Assembly (NCBI RefSeq): GCF_902498785.1
Contig: NZ_LR701493.1
Span: 86,372 to 150,371, forward strand
DNA: 64,000 nt
Direction: 5' to 3'
DNA from: Sphingomonas sp. EC-HK361
Lineage (GTDB): Bacteria; Pseudomonadota; Alphaproteobacteria; Sphingomonadales; Sphingomonadaceae
Shown: positions 54,666-63,392 of the stretch, in pieces
Layout: every line of letters starts with the position of its first letter
Numbering within the stretch: the first letter of the stretch is position 1
Position numbers and translations under genes: made by a program
The notes under the pieces: model-generated
Database searches by the model: none
What the model was told of the DNA's origin: nothing
Seen by the model: only the letters and a program-made list of their open reading frames with translations

Positions 54666-55964
54666 TCAGGCCAGCATCGCCAGCGGAGATTCGACGAGCG
54701 TCTTCAGCGCCTGCATCAGTTCGGCGCCGTCCGCGCCGTCGATCGCGCGGTGATCGAAGCTGCCGGTCGCCGACATGATCGTCGCGACGCCGAGCGTGCC
54801 GTCCTCCATGACCCACGGCCGCTTCTCGCCCGCGCCGACCGCAAGGATCATGCCCTGGGGCGGGTTGATGACCGCCTCGAACTGCTTGATCCCGTACATG
54901 CCCATGTTCGAGATCGACGCGGTGCCACCCTGATATTCCTCGGGCTTCAGCTTGTTGTCGCGGGCGCGGGCGGCGAGGTCCTTCATCCGGGTCGAGATCG
55001 ACGAGAGCGATGCGCTGTCCGCCTCGGTGATGACCGGCGTGATGAGCCCGGACGGTGTGGACACTGCGACCGAGATGTCGGCGCGCTTGAAGCTGATGAG
55101 CTGATCTGGCGTGTACATCGCGTTGCACTTCGGCACCTGGACGAGGGCCGCTGCGAGCGCCTTGATCATCAGGTCGTTGACGCTCAGCTTCACGCCGCGC
55201 GCTTCCAACCCCTTGTTGAGATCGGCGCGCAGCTTGAGGAGCGCGTCGAGGCGGATATCGACCGTCAGATAGATGTGCGGGACCTGCTGCTTCGATTCGG
55301 TGAGGCGGCGCGCGATCGTCTTGCGGACGTTGGAGAGCTTGGTCGCCTCGTGCGGGATGTCGGGGACGGTCGCCGGCCTGGGTGCGGGGGCGGACGCCGC
55401 CGTTTCCGCTGCCGCTGTCGTCGGGGCGGGCGCAGGCGCCGCACCTGTCTTCGCGCCTTCGAGGTCAGCCTTTACGATGCGACCGTTCGGGCCGGAGCCC
55501 GTGAGGCTCGCAAGGTCGATGCCTTTCTCCGCCGCGATACGGCGGGCGAGCGGGCTCGCCTTCACGCGTGTGCCGTGATCGGACTTTGCAGCGGCGGAGG
55601 GCGTTGCATTCTGGGCCTCCACCTTTGGTTCCTCGGCCTTGGCAGGCGCGGGTTCGGGCTTTGCCTCGGGCGCCTTGGCCTCCGACTTGGCAGGCGCAGC
55701 CTCCGCCTCGCCAGCGTCCTCGCCATCCGCCGCCAGCACCGCGATGACCGCGCCGACCTTCACCCCGTCGGTGCCCTCGGGCACGACGATCTTCGCGATG
55801 GTGCCCTCATCGACCGCTTCGAACTCCATCGTCGCCTTGTCGGTTTCGATCTCCGCCATCAGGTCGCCCGACTTCACGACGTCGCCTTCCTTCACCAGCC
55901 ATTTCGCCAGCGTGCCTTCCTCCATCGTGGGCGAGAGGGCGGGCATCTTGATTTCGATCGGCAT
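54666..55964 (-). CDS. pdhC: dihydrolipoamide acetyltransferase, pyruvate dehydrogenase E2
   Basis: Transfers the acetyl group to CoA in the pyruvate dehydrogenase complex. 432 residues: one lipoyl domain (about 1-80) with Lys in [10 protein letters not shown], an Ala/Pro/Lys linker, a peripheral-subunit-binding domain (about 133-168, [15 protein letters not shown]) and the catalytic domain ending in [12 protein letters not shown]. Start 55964 gives [14 protein letters not shown]. The E1 genes are not in the window. Confidence 0.95.
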   Translation of the reverse strand: MPIEIKMPALSPTMEEGTLAKWLVKEGDVVKSGDLMAEIETDKATMEFEAVDEGTIAKIVVPEGTDGVKVGAVIAVLAADGEDAGEAEAAPAKSEAKAPEAKPEPAPAKAEEPKVEAQNATPSAAAKSDHGTRVKASPLARRIAAEKGIDLASLTGSGPNGRIVKADLEGAKTGAAPAPAPTTAAAETAASAPAPRPATVPDIPHEATKLSNVRKTIARRLTESKQQVPHIYLTVDIRLDALLKLRADLNKGLEARGVKLSVNDLMIKALAAALVQVPKCNAMYTPDQLISFKRADISVAVSTPSGLITPVITEADSASLSSISTRMKDLAARARDNKLKPEEYQGGTASISNMGMYGIKQFEAVINPPQGMILAVGAGEKRPWVMEDGTLGVATIMSATGSFDHRAIDGADGAELMQALKTLVESPLAMLA

Positions 55965-56103
55965 GAAGCGTCCTTGCGGGGCAGAGATTCCGTAGGGGCG
56001 TCTCTTGCGCCCGCTTGGCGTCGGGTCAACCCCAACGCCCGACGCATGCGCTTGCACGACCGCATTCTTCGCGCCACCTATCGCGCGAGAGAGGGGCCGC
56101 AAC

Positions 56104-56556
56104 ATGCGCATGTATCTGGTGGTGATCGATGACAGTCCGGAGGCGGAAGCCGCGCTCCGCTTCGCCGCCCGGCGCGCGGTGAAGACCGGCGGCGGAGTGG
56201 AAATTCTCGCCATGCTGCCGGAACAGGAGTTCATCGCGTTCGGCGGCGTGCAGGCGACGATCGAGGAGGAGGCGCGTCTTCATGCCGAGGGGGTGGTTGC
56301 GAAGGCGGCGGGGACGCTGATCGAGGAATCGGGGCTACGCCCGTCGATCACCGTCCGCCAGGGCGACAGCGTGAAGATCGTTCACGAGGTGATCGACGCG
56401 AACCCGCAAATCGCGGCGCTGGTGCTGGGCGTGGCAGCCAGCGGCGCGCCGGGGCCGCTCGTTGCGCACTTCGCGGCGGAGGCGGGGGCGCTGAGAGTGC
56501 CGGTGATGCTGGTGCCGGGCAGGCTGGACCGCGAGGCGATCGACCGGTTGAGTTGA
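56104..56556 (+). CDS. universal stress protein, UspA family
   Basis: 150 residues. Starts [21 protein letters not shown] and ends [10 protein letters not shown], a single Usp domain. The ATP-binding G-x2-G-x9-G(S/T) pattern is imperfect ([10 protein letters not shown]...), so nucleotide binding is uncertain. Stands alone; function in stress survival is by family. Confidence 0.87.
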   Translation: MRMYLVVIDDSPEAEAALRFAARRAVKTGGGVEILAMLPEQEFIAFGGVQATIEEEARLHAEGVVAKAAGTLIEESGLRPSITVRQGDSVKIVHEVIDANPQIAALVLGVAASGAPGPLVAHFAAEAGALRVPVMLVPGRLDREAIDRLS

Positions 56557-56569
56557 GGATTACCGGCGG

Positions 56570-56827
56570 TCAGTCCCGGTCGCGTTCCATCTTCGTCACA
56601 CGTCCCGAATGCGGATCGACATGAAAGTCGTATTTGCGGCCACCCCGTGTCGCCTCGCCCTCCCAATGACCGTCGTCCGCCTCGATCTTGATGACGCGGT
56701 AGCCCTGTTTGGCGAGAGTGCGCGACACCTTCGCGCTGCTCATCCAGCCGCGGCCCGGCACATCGGCGTTCGCCGCGACCGGCAGGCAGAGCGTGATCGC
56801 GGCGGCGATCATAAGGGGTTTGGGCAT
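56570..56827 (-). CDS. PepSY-domain periplasmic protein
   Basis: 85 residues. The signal peptide is MPKPLMIAAAITLCLPVAANA (about 1-21), then one PepSY-like domain with KQGYRVIKIEADDGHWEGEA and DFHVDPHSGRVT. Such domains are thought to inhibit or regulate proteases or bind ligands; none is known here. GGGATACCG is not a strong ribosome-binding site. Confidence 0.8.
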   Translation of the reverse strand: MPKPLMIAAAITLCLPVAANADVPGRGWMSSAKVSRTLAKQGYRVIKIEADDGHWEGEATRGGRKYDFHVDPHSGRVTKMERDRD

Positions 56828-56898
56828 GACGGTATCCCGGAGTTGATCTCGGACAACCCGCCGCGTCGCGAATGTTTCCCGCGGATGGCGTGCGTATC

Positions 56899-57789
56899 TT
56901 ACCCCCGCGCCCGACCCTGCCGGTATGTCCCCAGCAACCGCACATATTTGGAATGGAACCCCAGTTCCGCCAGCGCCCGGTCGAATGGCGCGTCTCCTGG
57001 CTTGCCCTCGACATCGGCGTAGAATTCGGTCGCGGCGAAGCTGCCGCCCTGCTGGTAGCTTTCGAGCTTCGTCATGTTGACGCCGTTGGTCGCAAAGCCG
57101 CCCATCGCCTTGTAAAGCGCGGCGGGGACGTTCTTCACTTCGAAGATCAGCGTCGTCATCCACGGGCCGTCGCCCGCGGGCTCGATGCCTTCCCGCGACA
57201 GGATCACGAAACGGGTCATATTATGGTCGGCGTCCGCGATATCGGTGCCGAGCAGGTCCAGGCCGTAAATCTCCGCCGCCTTTGGCGGGGCGAGCGCCGC
57301 GATTGCCGGGTCCTGCAACTCCGCGACCAATGCGGCGGCGCCCGCGGTGTCGGGATAGTTCACCGGGTGGATGCCTTGCGCGCGTAGCCAGTGGCGGCAT
57401 TGGCCCAGCGCCTGCGGGTGGCTCATCGCCTGCCGCACGCCGTCACGCGGACCGACGCCCATCAGCGCGTGGCGGATGGGCAGGAAATACTCGCCGGTGA
57501 TGACCAGCCCCGACTCGGGCAGCAGGAAATGGATGTCGGCGACGCGGCCGTGGAGCGAATTCTCGATCGGGATGATCGCGCGGGTTGCGGTGCCGTCCTT
57601 CACGGCGTCGATCGCGTCGGCGAAATCGAAGCAGGGAACGGGCAGGCCATCCGGGCAAGCCTCGATCGCGGCGACATGGCTGTTGGCGCCCGGCGCGCCC
57701 TGAAACGCGACCGCGCGCGCCGGATCGGCGGCGGCCGCATCTATCATGGCGGCGACGAGCGGGCGGGCGGGGGCGGCATATTGGTCCAT
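56899..57789 (-). CDS. pheA: prephenate dehydratase
   Basis: Converts prephenate to phenylpyruvate in phenylalanine synthesis. 296 residues, monofunctional, without chorismate mutase. The catalytic domain has AFQGAPGANSH, IENSLHGRV and NMTRFVIL (the TRF motif). The C-terminal ACT domain has ESYQQGGSF where E. coli has ESRP. Start 57789 follows a short leader. Confidence 0.93.
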   Translation of the reverse strand: MDQYAAPARPLVAAMIDAAAADPARAVAFQGAPGANSHVAAIEACPDGLPVPCFDFADAIDAVKDGTATRAIIPIENSLHGRVADIHFLLPESGLVITGEYFLPIRHALMGVGPRDGVRQAMSHPQALGQCRHWLRAQGIHPVNYPDTAGAAALVAELQDPAIAALAPPKAAEIYGLDLLGTDIADADHNMTRFVILSREGIEPAGDGPWMTTLIFEVKNVPAALYKAMGGFATNGVNMTKLESYQQGGSFAATEFYADVEGKPGDAPFDRALAELGFHSKYVRLLGTYRQGRARG

Positions 57790-57895
57790 ATCGCAGCGCG
57801 GGTTAGGCGCGGAACCGTCGCTGCTCAAGCGCGCTTGCGCGGCCATGCCCGCTTTGTCTATGGGACGCGCAATTCCTGGAGGGGCGACAACACAC

Positions 57896-58600
57896 ATGGA
57901 TGATCGGTCGAATACCATCGCGGGCTGGGTGCTGGCAGCGTGCGGCGCTGCGCTGGGCCTGTCGATTGCCGGCGGCATGATCTTCCATTCGGAAAAGCCC
58001 GAGAAGGAAGGCTATCCCGTCCAGGCGGCCGAGGAAGCCGGTGGCGGTGGCGCAGCCGAAGTGCCGATCGCAGCGCTGTTGCCGACCGCCGATGCCGCCA
58101 AAGGCGCCGAGGTTTTCAAGAAGTGCGGCGCGTGCCACACGATCAACCAGGGCGGAGCGAACGGTATCGGGCCGAACCTCTATGGCACGCTCGGCGAACC
58201 GATCGGCGCGGGCAAGGGCGGCTTCGCGTTCTCCGACGCGCTGAAATCGGTCGGCGGTAACTGGGATTTCGAGAAGATGAACGCGTGGCTCACGAGCCCA
58301 CGCAAGTTCGCCAACGGCACGAAGATGACCTTTGCCGGCCTTTCCAATCCGCAGGACCGCGCGAACATCCTGCTCTACATCAACCAGCAGGGGTCGAACC
58401 TGCCGCTGCCGGCTGCTCCTGCCGCCGCACCCGCCGGCGGCGACAACGCTGCGGCGCCTGCCGAGGGCGGAAACGCGGCGGCTGCGGTCGCGAACGCGAC
58501 GGGCGCGGAAACGGGCAACATCGCGAACACCGGCACCCCCGCATCGGGCGCGCCGTCGGTTGATCCCAATGCGGCCAAGGAAGCGGCGAAGAAGCAGTAA
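57896..58600 (+). CDS. membrane-anchored c-type cytochrome
   Basis: 234 residues. An N-terminal membrane segment (about 8-28) acts as an uncleaved anchor; then an acidic/Gly linker and one cytochrome c domain with CGACH (KKCGACHTI) and the axial Met in GTKMTFAGL. The tail (about 165-234) is Ala/Pro/Asn-rich and probably disordered. It resembles CycM-type cytochromes that carry electrons to terminal oxidases. RBS GGAGGGG lies upstream. Confidence 0.9.
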   Translation: MDDRSNTIAGWVLAACGAALGLSIAGGMIFHSEKPEKEGYPVQAAEEAGGGGAAEVPIAALLPTADAAKGAEVFKKCGACHTINQGGANGIGPNLYGTLGEPIGAGKGGFAFSDALKSVGGNWDFEKMNAWLTSPRKFANGTKMTFAGLSNPQDRANILLYINQQGSNLPLPAAPAAAPAGGDNAAAPAEGGNAAAAVANATGAETGNIANTGTPASGAPSVDPNAAKEAAKKQ

Positions 58601-58617
58601 GGGAGCTTCCGGCCCTT

Positions 58618-58649
58618 GCGTCATCCCAGCTGTCGCCGGGATGACGCGC
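58618..58649. repeat. GCGTCATCCC...GGGATGACGC hairpin
   Basis: GCGTCATCCC (58619-58628) pairs with GGGATGACGC (58639-58648) across AGCTGTCGCC, right after the cytochrome stop. It is related to the CGTCACCCCGGCG element found inside ileS and may also work as a terminator between convergent genes. Confidence 0.75.
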
Positions 58650-58658
58650 CCTTCTTGT

Positions 58659-59546
58659 TCAGGCAGCGATGTCGCCCTGTTCGCCTTCGGCTTTCTCATA
58701 GAACTTCTGGACGACGGCCCAGCCTTCGGCCGCGGTTTCCACGAAGGTGAAGATGCCGAGGTCCTTCTCGCTCACCACGCCTTCTTCCACCAGCGCATCG
58801 AAATTCACGACGCGCTCCCAGAATTCGCGGCCGAATAGCAGCACCGGAATCGGCGCGATCTTGCCCGTCTGGATCAGCGTCAGCAGCTCGAAGAGCTCGT
58901 CGAACGTCCCGAATCCGCCGGGGAAAGCGGCGAGCGCGCGGGCGTGGAGCAGGAAGTGCATCTTGCGCAGCGCGAAATAGTGGAACTGCAGGCTGAGCGA
59001 CGGGGTGACGTAGGGATTCGGCGCCTGTTCGTGCGGGAGCACGATATTGAGTCCCAGCGATTCGGCATGCACATCAGTCGCGCCTCGGTTCGCGGCTTCC
59101 ATGATCGACGGGCCGCCGCCCGAACACACGACGAAATGCCGCCGCCCGGCCTCGTCCCGCGGGAAATTCGAGCAAAGGCGGGCGAGTTCGCGCGCCATGT
59201 CGTAATATTTTGACTTCGCGACCAGGCTCTCGGCGACCTTTTTCGCCTTAGCGTCGGTTGCCATGTCGAGCATCGCTTGTGCCTTGGCCGGCTCGGGGAT
59301 GCGGGCCGAACCGTAGAAGACGAAGGTCGATCCGATATGCGCCTCTTCCATCAGGAGCTGCGGTTTGAGCAGTTCGAGCTGGAAGCGCACCGGGCGCAGG
59401 TCTTCGCGCAGCAGGAAGTCCATGTCCTGGAAGGCGAGCCGATAGGCGGAATTTTCGGTCTGCGGCGTGGAGACGCCGCCCTTGGCGGTCTCGGCGTCCT
59501 GCTTTGCGCGTGCGAAGACGCGGCTTGGTACTCGTGTTTCGGTCAT
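58659..59546 (-). CDS. LOG-family protein, TIGR00730-like
   Basis: 295 residues. GGGPSIMEAANRGA and PGGFGTFDELFELLT are the two LOG signatures (PGGxGTxxE). Plant and some bacterial LOGs release cytokinin bases from nucleotides; most bacterial members have unknown substrates, often nucleotide monophosphates. It has an N-terminal extension of about 70 residues before the core. No start-site conflict. Confidence 0.83.
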   Translation of the reverse strand: MTETRVPSRVFARAKQDAETAKGGVSTPQTENSAYRLAFQDMDFLLREDLRPVRFQLELLKPQLLMEEAHIGSTFVFYGSARIPEPAKAQAMLDMATDAKAKKVAESLVAKSKYYDMARELARLCSNFPRDEAGRRHFVVCSGGGPSIMEAANRGATDVHAESLGLNIVLPHEQAPNPYVTPSLSLQFHYFALRKMHFLLHARALAAFPGGFGTFDELFELLTLIQTGKIAPIPVLLFGREFWERVVNFDALVEEGVVSEKDLGIFTFVETAAEGWAVVQKFYEKAEGEQGDIAA

Positions 59547-59578
59547 CGGCGGGGGTTAGAGCAAAGTTCGCGCGCGCG

Positions 59579-60223
59579 CTAGCGGCAGAAATTCGCGCTG
59601 TCGTCCTCAAGGTGGAGGTGATTCTGGTGCGCCGCGTTGTAGTCAGGGCTGAGCACCGTGCCGAAGCGCTTGCAGGCAGAAGTGTGGATCGCGCGCCAGA
59701 ACGCGGCGACCTGCGGATCGACCGACCGATAGTCGGTCAGGACGCTGATCCGTCGTCCGTCCTTCAGCACGAAGCCGCCGACGTCGATCGCATTGGCGAT
59801 CGCGTGGCCCGATCGGCGCGCCGGCCCCGCGGTGCCGACGGTATTGCGGCACGCATAGCTGCCCATCGAATCGACCCGGGCGAGCTCGCTGCCGAGGATC
59901 TGATAGGCCGCCGGAGCAACCGCGTTCCTGATCCAGCCGACAAAGGCGCGCGCTTCGCCGCATCGCACCGCGGTGAGGTTGTTCACCGGGACGCCAATCT
60001 CGACCAGCTGCGCCGTGCCGACAAGGCCGCAGCCCGGCCCTGTCTCCTTGTCGGGCAGAACACGGTAGGCGACGCCGATTTCGCGCAGGTCGGCCAGGCA
60101 CTGCGCGGTTTCTCGCACGCTTGGGCCGACGAGTGGGCGGGAGGGCGTGGGTTGCGCGGGGCGTTCGGTGCGGCCGTAGGCGGCGAGCAGCGCGAGGACC
60201 AACACAGAAACAATGATACGCAA
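59579..60223 (-). CDS. extensin-like metallopeptidase-fold protein, exported
   Basis: 214 residues from TTG 60223, preceded by GGGGAAG; an ATG at 60259 lies inside a repeat and is rejected. N-terminal hydrophobic signal (about 1-15). The extensin-like C-terminal domain has RSGHAIANAIDVGGF and HQNHLHLE, metal ligands as in D-Ala-D-Ala carboxypeptidase/LAS peptidases. Likely acts on the envelope or peptidoglycan. Confidence 0.82.
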   Translation of the reverse strand: MRIIVSVLVLALLAAYGRTERPAQPTPSRPLVGPSVRETAQCLADLREIGVAYRVLPDKETGPGCGLVGTAQLVEIGVPVNNLTAVRCGEARAFVGWIRNAVAPAAYQILGSELARVDSMGSYACRNTVGTAGPARRSGHAIANAIDVGGFVLKDGRRISVLTDYRSVDPQVAAFWRAIHTSACKRFGTVLSPDYNAAHQNHLHLEDDSANFCR

Positions 60224-60232
60224 CGCACTTCC

Positions 60233-60331
60233 CCGTTCGTGCTGAGCCTGTCGAAGCACCGTCCTGTCTTCTTCCTGAATTCGGCGGAAGAAGAAAGCAG
60301 CCCTTCGACAGGCTCAGGGCAAACGGAATGG
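60233..60331. repeat. CGTTCGTGCTGAGCCTGTCGAAGC element
   Basis: GTTCGTGCTGAGCCTGTCGA and the inverse CCCTTCGACAGGCTCAGGGC flank a 50-base core. It lies between the divergent extensin and serC genes. The rest of the 60224-60435 gap holds only the candidate serC hairpin. Confidence 0.8.
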
Positions 60332-60390
60332 GGAGCGGGACAAACGACGCTTGCGCTCCATCCGCCGCCTCGCTACCGCCGTCGACGGGC

Positions 60391-60430
60391 CACGCGGTCC
60401 CAACGCCGCGCGTGCTCTCTGTGAGGAGAG
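60391..60430 (+). ncRNA. candidate serC-motif hairpin in the serC leader
   Basis: CACGCGG...CCGCGCGTG (60391-60414) forms one stem. CTCTC (60415-60419) pairs with GAGAG (60426-60430) across UGUGAG, covering the GAGGAGAG ribosome-binding site six bases before the serC ATG. A small conserved RNA is known before serC in alphaproteobacteria; I judge this by position and shape only. Confidence 0.45.
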
Positions 60431-60435
60431 TTGAC

Positions 60436-61593
60436 ATGACTGATACGACCGTTGCCGACGCCGCCATTGCGTCCGTTGCAAAGCCTGCCACAAGGCCGGC
60501 GCGCCCCTTTTTCTCTTCCGGTCCCTGCGCGAAGCCGCCCGGCTGGTCCCCTGACAAGCTCGCCACCGAATCGCTTGGTCGCTCGCACCGGTCGAAGGTC
60601 GGCAAGACGCGGCTGCAATACGCGATCGACCTGATGCGCGAGCTGCTCCAGCTTCCCGACACGCACCGCATCGGCATCGTCCCCGGTTCGGATACCGGCG
60701 CATTCGAGATGGCGATGTGGACGATGCTGGGCGGGCGGCCGGTGACGACGCTTGCCTGGGAAAGCTTCGGCGAGGGCTGGGTGACCGATGCGGTCAAGCA
60801 GCTGAAGATCGACCCCAATGTGATCCGCGCCGACTACGGCCAGCTGCCCGATCTGCACGCGGTCGACTGGTCGAACGACGTGCTCTTCACCTGGAACGGC
60901 ACGACCTCGGGCGTTCGCGTGCCCGACGCCGACTGGATTCCCGACGACCGGGAGGGGCTGTCATTCGCCGACGCGACCTCCGGGGTGTTTGCCTACGACA
61001 TCGACTGGGCGAAGATCGATGTCGCGACCTTTTCCTGGCAGAAGGTGCTGGGCGGCGAGGGCGCACACGGCGTCCTGATCCTTGGCCCGCGCGCGGTCGA
61101 GCGGCTGGAAAGCTACACCCCCGCCTGGCCGTTGCCCAAGGTCTTTAGGCTCGTCTCGAAAGGCAAGCTGACCGAGGGCATCTTCAAGGGCGAGACGATC
61201 AACACGCCGTCGATGCTCGCGGTCGAGGATGCGATCTTTAGCCTCGAATGGGCGAAGGCGCTGGGTCCGCGCGGCCTGATCGCGCGGTCCGACGCCAATG
61301 CGGCGGCGCTCGACCGGATCGTCGCGGAGCGCGACTGGCTCGGCCACCTCGCCGCCGACCTGGCCTCGCGGTCGAAGACAAGCGTGTGCCTGACGGTCGA
61401 GGGCGCGGACGAGGCGTTCATCAAGGCGATGGCCTCGGCGCTCGAGAAGGAGGGCGCCGCGTTCGATATCGCCGGCTACCGCGACGCGCCGCCGGGCCTG
61501 CGCATCTGGTGCGGCGCGACTGTCGATACCGCTGACATCGAAGCGCTCGGTCCGTGGCTCGACTGGTCCTACGCGATGGCGAAAGCCGCCTGA
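60436..61593 (+). CDS. serC: phosphoserine aminotransferase
   Basis: Second step of serine synthesis: transaminates 3-phosphohydroxypyruvate. 385 residues, the longer form common in alphaproteobacteria, with RPFFSSGPCAKPPGW near the start and the PLP lysine in TFSWQKVLGGEGAHG. Start 60436 follows GAGGAGAG. serA follows after a palindromic repeat. Confidence 0.95.
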   Translation: MTDTTVADAAIASVAKPATRPARPFFSSGPCAKPPGWSPDKLATESLGRSHRSKVGKTRLQYAIDLMRELLQLPDTHRIGIVPGSDTGAFEMAMWTMLGGRPVTTLAWESFGEGWVTDAVKQLKIDPNVIRADYGQLPDLHAVDWSNDVLFTWNGTTSGVRVPDADWIPDDREGLSFADATSGVFAYDIDWAKIDVATFSWQKVLGGEGAHGVLILGPRAVERLESYTPAWPLPKVFRLVSKGKLTEGIFKGETINTPSMLAVEDAIFSLEWAKALGPRGLIARSDANAAALDRIVAERDWLGHLAADLASRSKTSVCLTVEGADEAFIKAMASALEKEGAAFDIAGYRDAPPGLRIWCGATVDTADIEALGPWLDWSYAMAKAA

Positions 61594-61601
61594 CCACGTC
61601 A

Positions 61602-61663
61602 TTTGTGCTCCCGCGAAGGCGGGAGCCCAGTCTGGATCCCCGCCGTCGCGGGGATACATTTCT
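61602..61663. repeat. CCGCGAAGGCGGG palindrome between serC and serA
   Basis: GTGCTCCCGCGAAGGCGGGAG and CCCCGCCGTCGCGGGG flank AGTCTGGAT. It fills most of the serC-serA gap and may alter expression of serA relative to serC. Confidence 0.85.
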
Positions 61664-61682
61664 TCTCAAGAAAGGCATCCAC

Positions 61683-63260
61683 ATGCCCAAAGTCCTCATC
61701 AGTGACAAAATGGACCCGAAAGCCGCGCAGATTTTTCGCGAGCGCGGCGTCGAGGTGGACGAGATCACCGGCAAGACGCCCGACGAACTGAAAACGATCA
61801 TCGGCGCCTATGACGGCCTCGCCATCCGCTCCTCGACCAAGGTTACCAAGGATATCCTGAGCGCCGCGACCAATCTGAAGGTCATCGGTCGTGCCGGGAT
61901 TGGCGTCGACAATGTCGATATCCCCGCGGCCAGCGCGCAGGGCGTCGTCGTGATGAATACGCCCTTCGGAAACTCGATCACCACGGCGGAACACGCGATT
62001 GCACTCATGTTCGCGCTCGCCCGCCAATTGCCCGAGGCGGATGCGTCCACCCAGGCGGGGAAGTGGGAGAAGAACCGCTTCATGGGGGTCGAGCTGACCT
62101 CGAAGACGCTGGGGCTGATCGGCGCGGGGAATATCGGCTCGATCGTCGCCGACCGGGCGCGCGGACTCAAGATGAAGGTCGTCGCGTTCGATCCCTTTCT
62201 TACCCCCGAACGCGCGGTCGAGATGGGCGTCGAGAAAGTGGACATCGACACGCTGCTCGCGCGCGCCGATTTCATCACGCTCCACACGCCGCTCACTGAC
62301 CAGACCCGCAACATCCTGTCGGCGGAAAATCTCGCCAAGACCAAGAAGGGCGTGCGCATCATCAACTGCGCGCGCGGCGGGCTGATCGACGAGGCTGCGC
62401 TGAAGGCGGGACTCGATTCGGGGCATATCGCGGGCGCCGCGCTTGACGTTTTCGTGACCGAGCCGGCGAAGGAATCGCCGCTGTTCGGCACGCCCGGCTT
62501 CGTCTCCACCCCGCATCTCGGTGCATCGACGACCGAAGCACAGGTCAACGTCGCGATCCAGGTCGCCGAGCAGATGGCCGACTTCCTCGTTTCCGGCGGG
62601 GTTACCAACGCGCTCAACATGCCGAGCCTGTCGGCGGAGGAAGCGCCCAAGCTGAAACCCTACATGGCGCTTGCGGAAAAGCTCGGCTCACTCGTCGGCC
62701 AACTCGCGCACGGTGCGCTCTCGGGGATTTCGGTCGAGGTGGAAGGCGCAGCGGCGAGCCTCAACCAGAAGCCGATCACGGGCGCCGTGCTCGCCGGCCT
62801 GATGCGGGTGCATTCGGACACGGTGAACATGGTCAACGCGCCGTTCCTCGCCAAGGAACGGGGCCTCGACGTGCGCGAGGTGCGGCATGATCGCGAGGGC
62901 GATTACCACACGCTCGTCCGCGTGACGGTGAAGACCGAAGCCGGCGATCGCTCAGTCGCGGGCACGCTGTTCGGCGATGCGGCGCCGCGCCTGGTCGAGT
63001 TGTTCGGGATCAAGGTCGAAGCCGATCTCGTCGGGCACATGCTGTATGTCGTCAACGAGGATGCGCCGGGGTTCATCGGCCGGCTCGGCACGACGCTTGG
63101 CGAGGCGGGGGTCAATATCGGCACCTTCCATCTCGGACGGAGAGCGGCAGGCGGTGAGGCGGTGCTGCTGCTGTCGGTCGACGAGCCGGTGACCGCTGAC
63201 CTGTTGACCAAGGTGAAGGCGCTGCCCGGCGTGAAGACCGCGATGGGCCTCGCCTTCTGA
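61683..63260 (+). CDS. serA: D-3-phosphoglycerate dehydrogenase
   Basis: First step of serine synthesis. 525 residues, long form. NAD-binding domain with GLIGAGNIGSIVADRARG (about 147-164), catalytic Arg/Glu/His set with ARGGLIDE and TPHLGASTTEA, an intervening (ASB) domain, and a C-terminal ACT domain (LYVVNEDAPGFIGRLG). The ATG at 61683 is preceded by AAAGGC; the frame continues upstream into a repeat, which is not coding. Confidence 0.97.
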   Translation: MPKVLISDKMDPKAAQIFRERGVEVDEITGKTPDELKTIIGAYDGLAIRSSTKVTKDILSAATNLKVIGRAGIGVDNVDIPAASAQGVVVMNTPFGNSITTAEHAIALMFALARQLPEADASTQAGKWEKNRFMGVELTSKTLGLIGAGNIGSIVADRARGLKMKVVAFDPFLTPERAVEMGVEKVDIDTLLARADFITLHTPLTDQTRNILSAENLAKTKKGVRIINCARGGLIDEAALKAGLDSGHIAGAALDVFVTEPAKESPLFGTPGFVSTPHLGASTTEAQVNVAIQVAEQMADFLVSGGVTNALNMPSLSAEEAPKLKPYMALAEKLGSLVGQLAHGALSGISVEVEGAAASLNQKPITGAVLAGLMRVHSDTVNMVNAPFLAKERGLDVREVRHDREGDYHTLVRVTVKTEAGDRSVAGTLFGDAAPRLVELFGIKVEADLVGHMLYVVNEDAPGFIGRLGTTLGEAGVNIGTFHLGRRAAGGEAVLLLSVDEPVTADLLTKVKALPGVKTAMGLAF

Positions 63261-63269
63261 TCGTATGAC

Positions 63270-63303
63270 GCCGGCCGCGGGGATGAAGTCTCCCGCGGCC
63301 GGC
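63270..63303 (+). terminator. strong GC hairpin after serA
   Basis: Perfect 12-base stem GCCGGCCGCGGG (63270-63281) and CCCGCGGCCGGC (63292-63303) with a 10-base loop, nine bases after the serA stop. No T run follows, so it may be weakly terminating or protective. Confidence 0.6.
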
Positions 63304-63392
63304 TATGCCGTCCCGGCATGGGCGTCGCAAAGCCGCGTCATGGACAGGCGACGGCCAACCTCGGTATCGCGCGCATGTCTGGAGACGCGCGC

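Noticed and set aside
56829-56880. EcfG-like promoter before the PepSY gene
   Set aside because: GGAAAC and GGTTG on the minus strand miss the consensus at both boxes.
15971-61663. Repeats as a CRISPR array or insertion sequences
   Set aside because: Copies are kilobases apart, palindromic, without spacers, transposase or target duplication.
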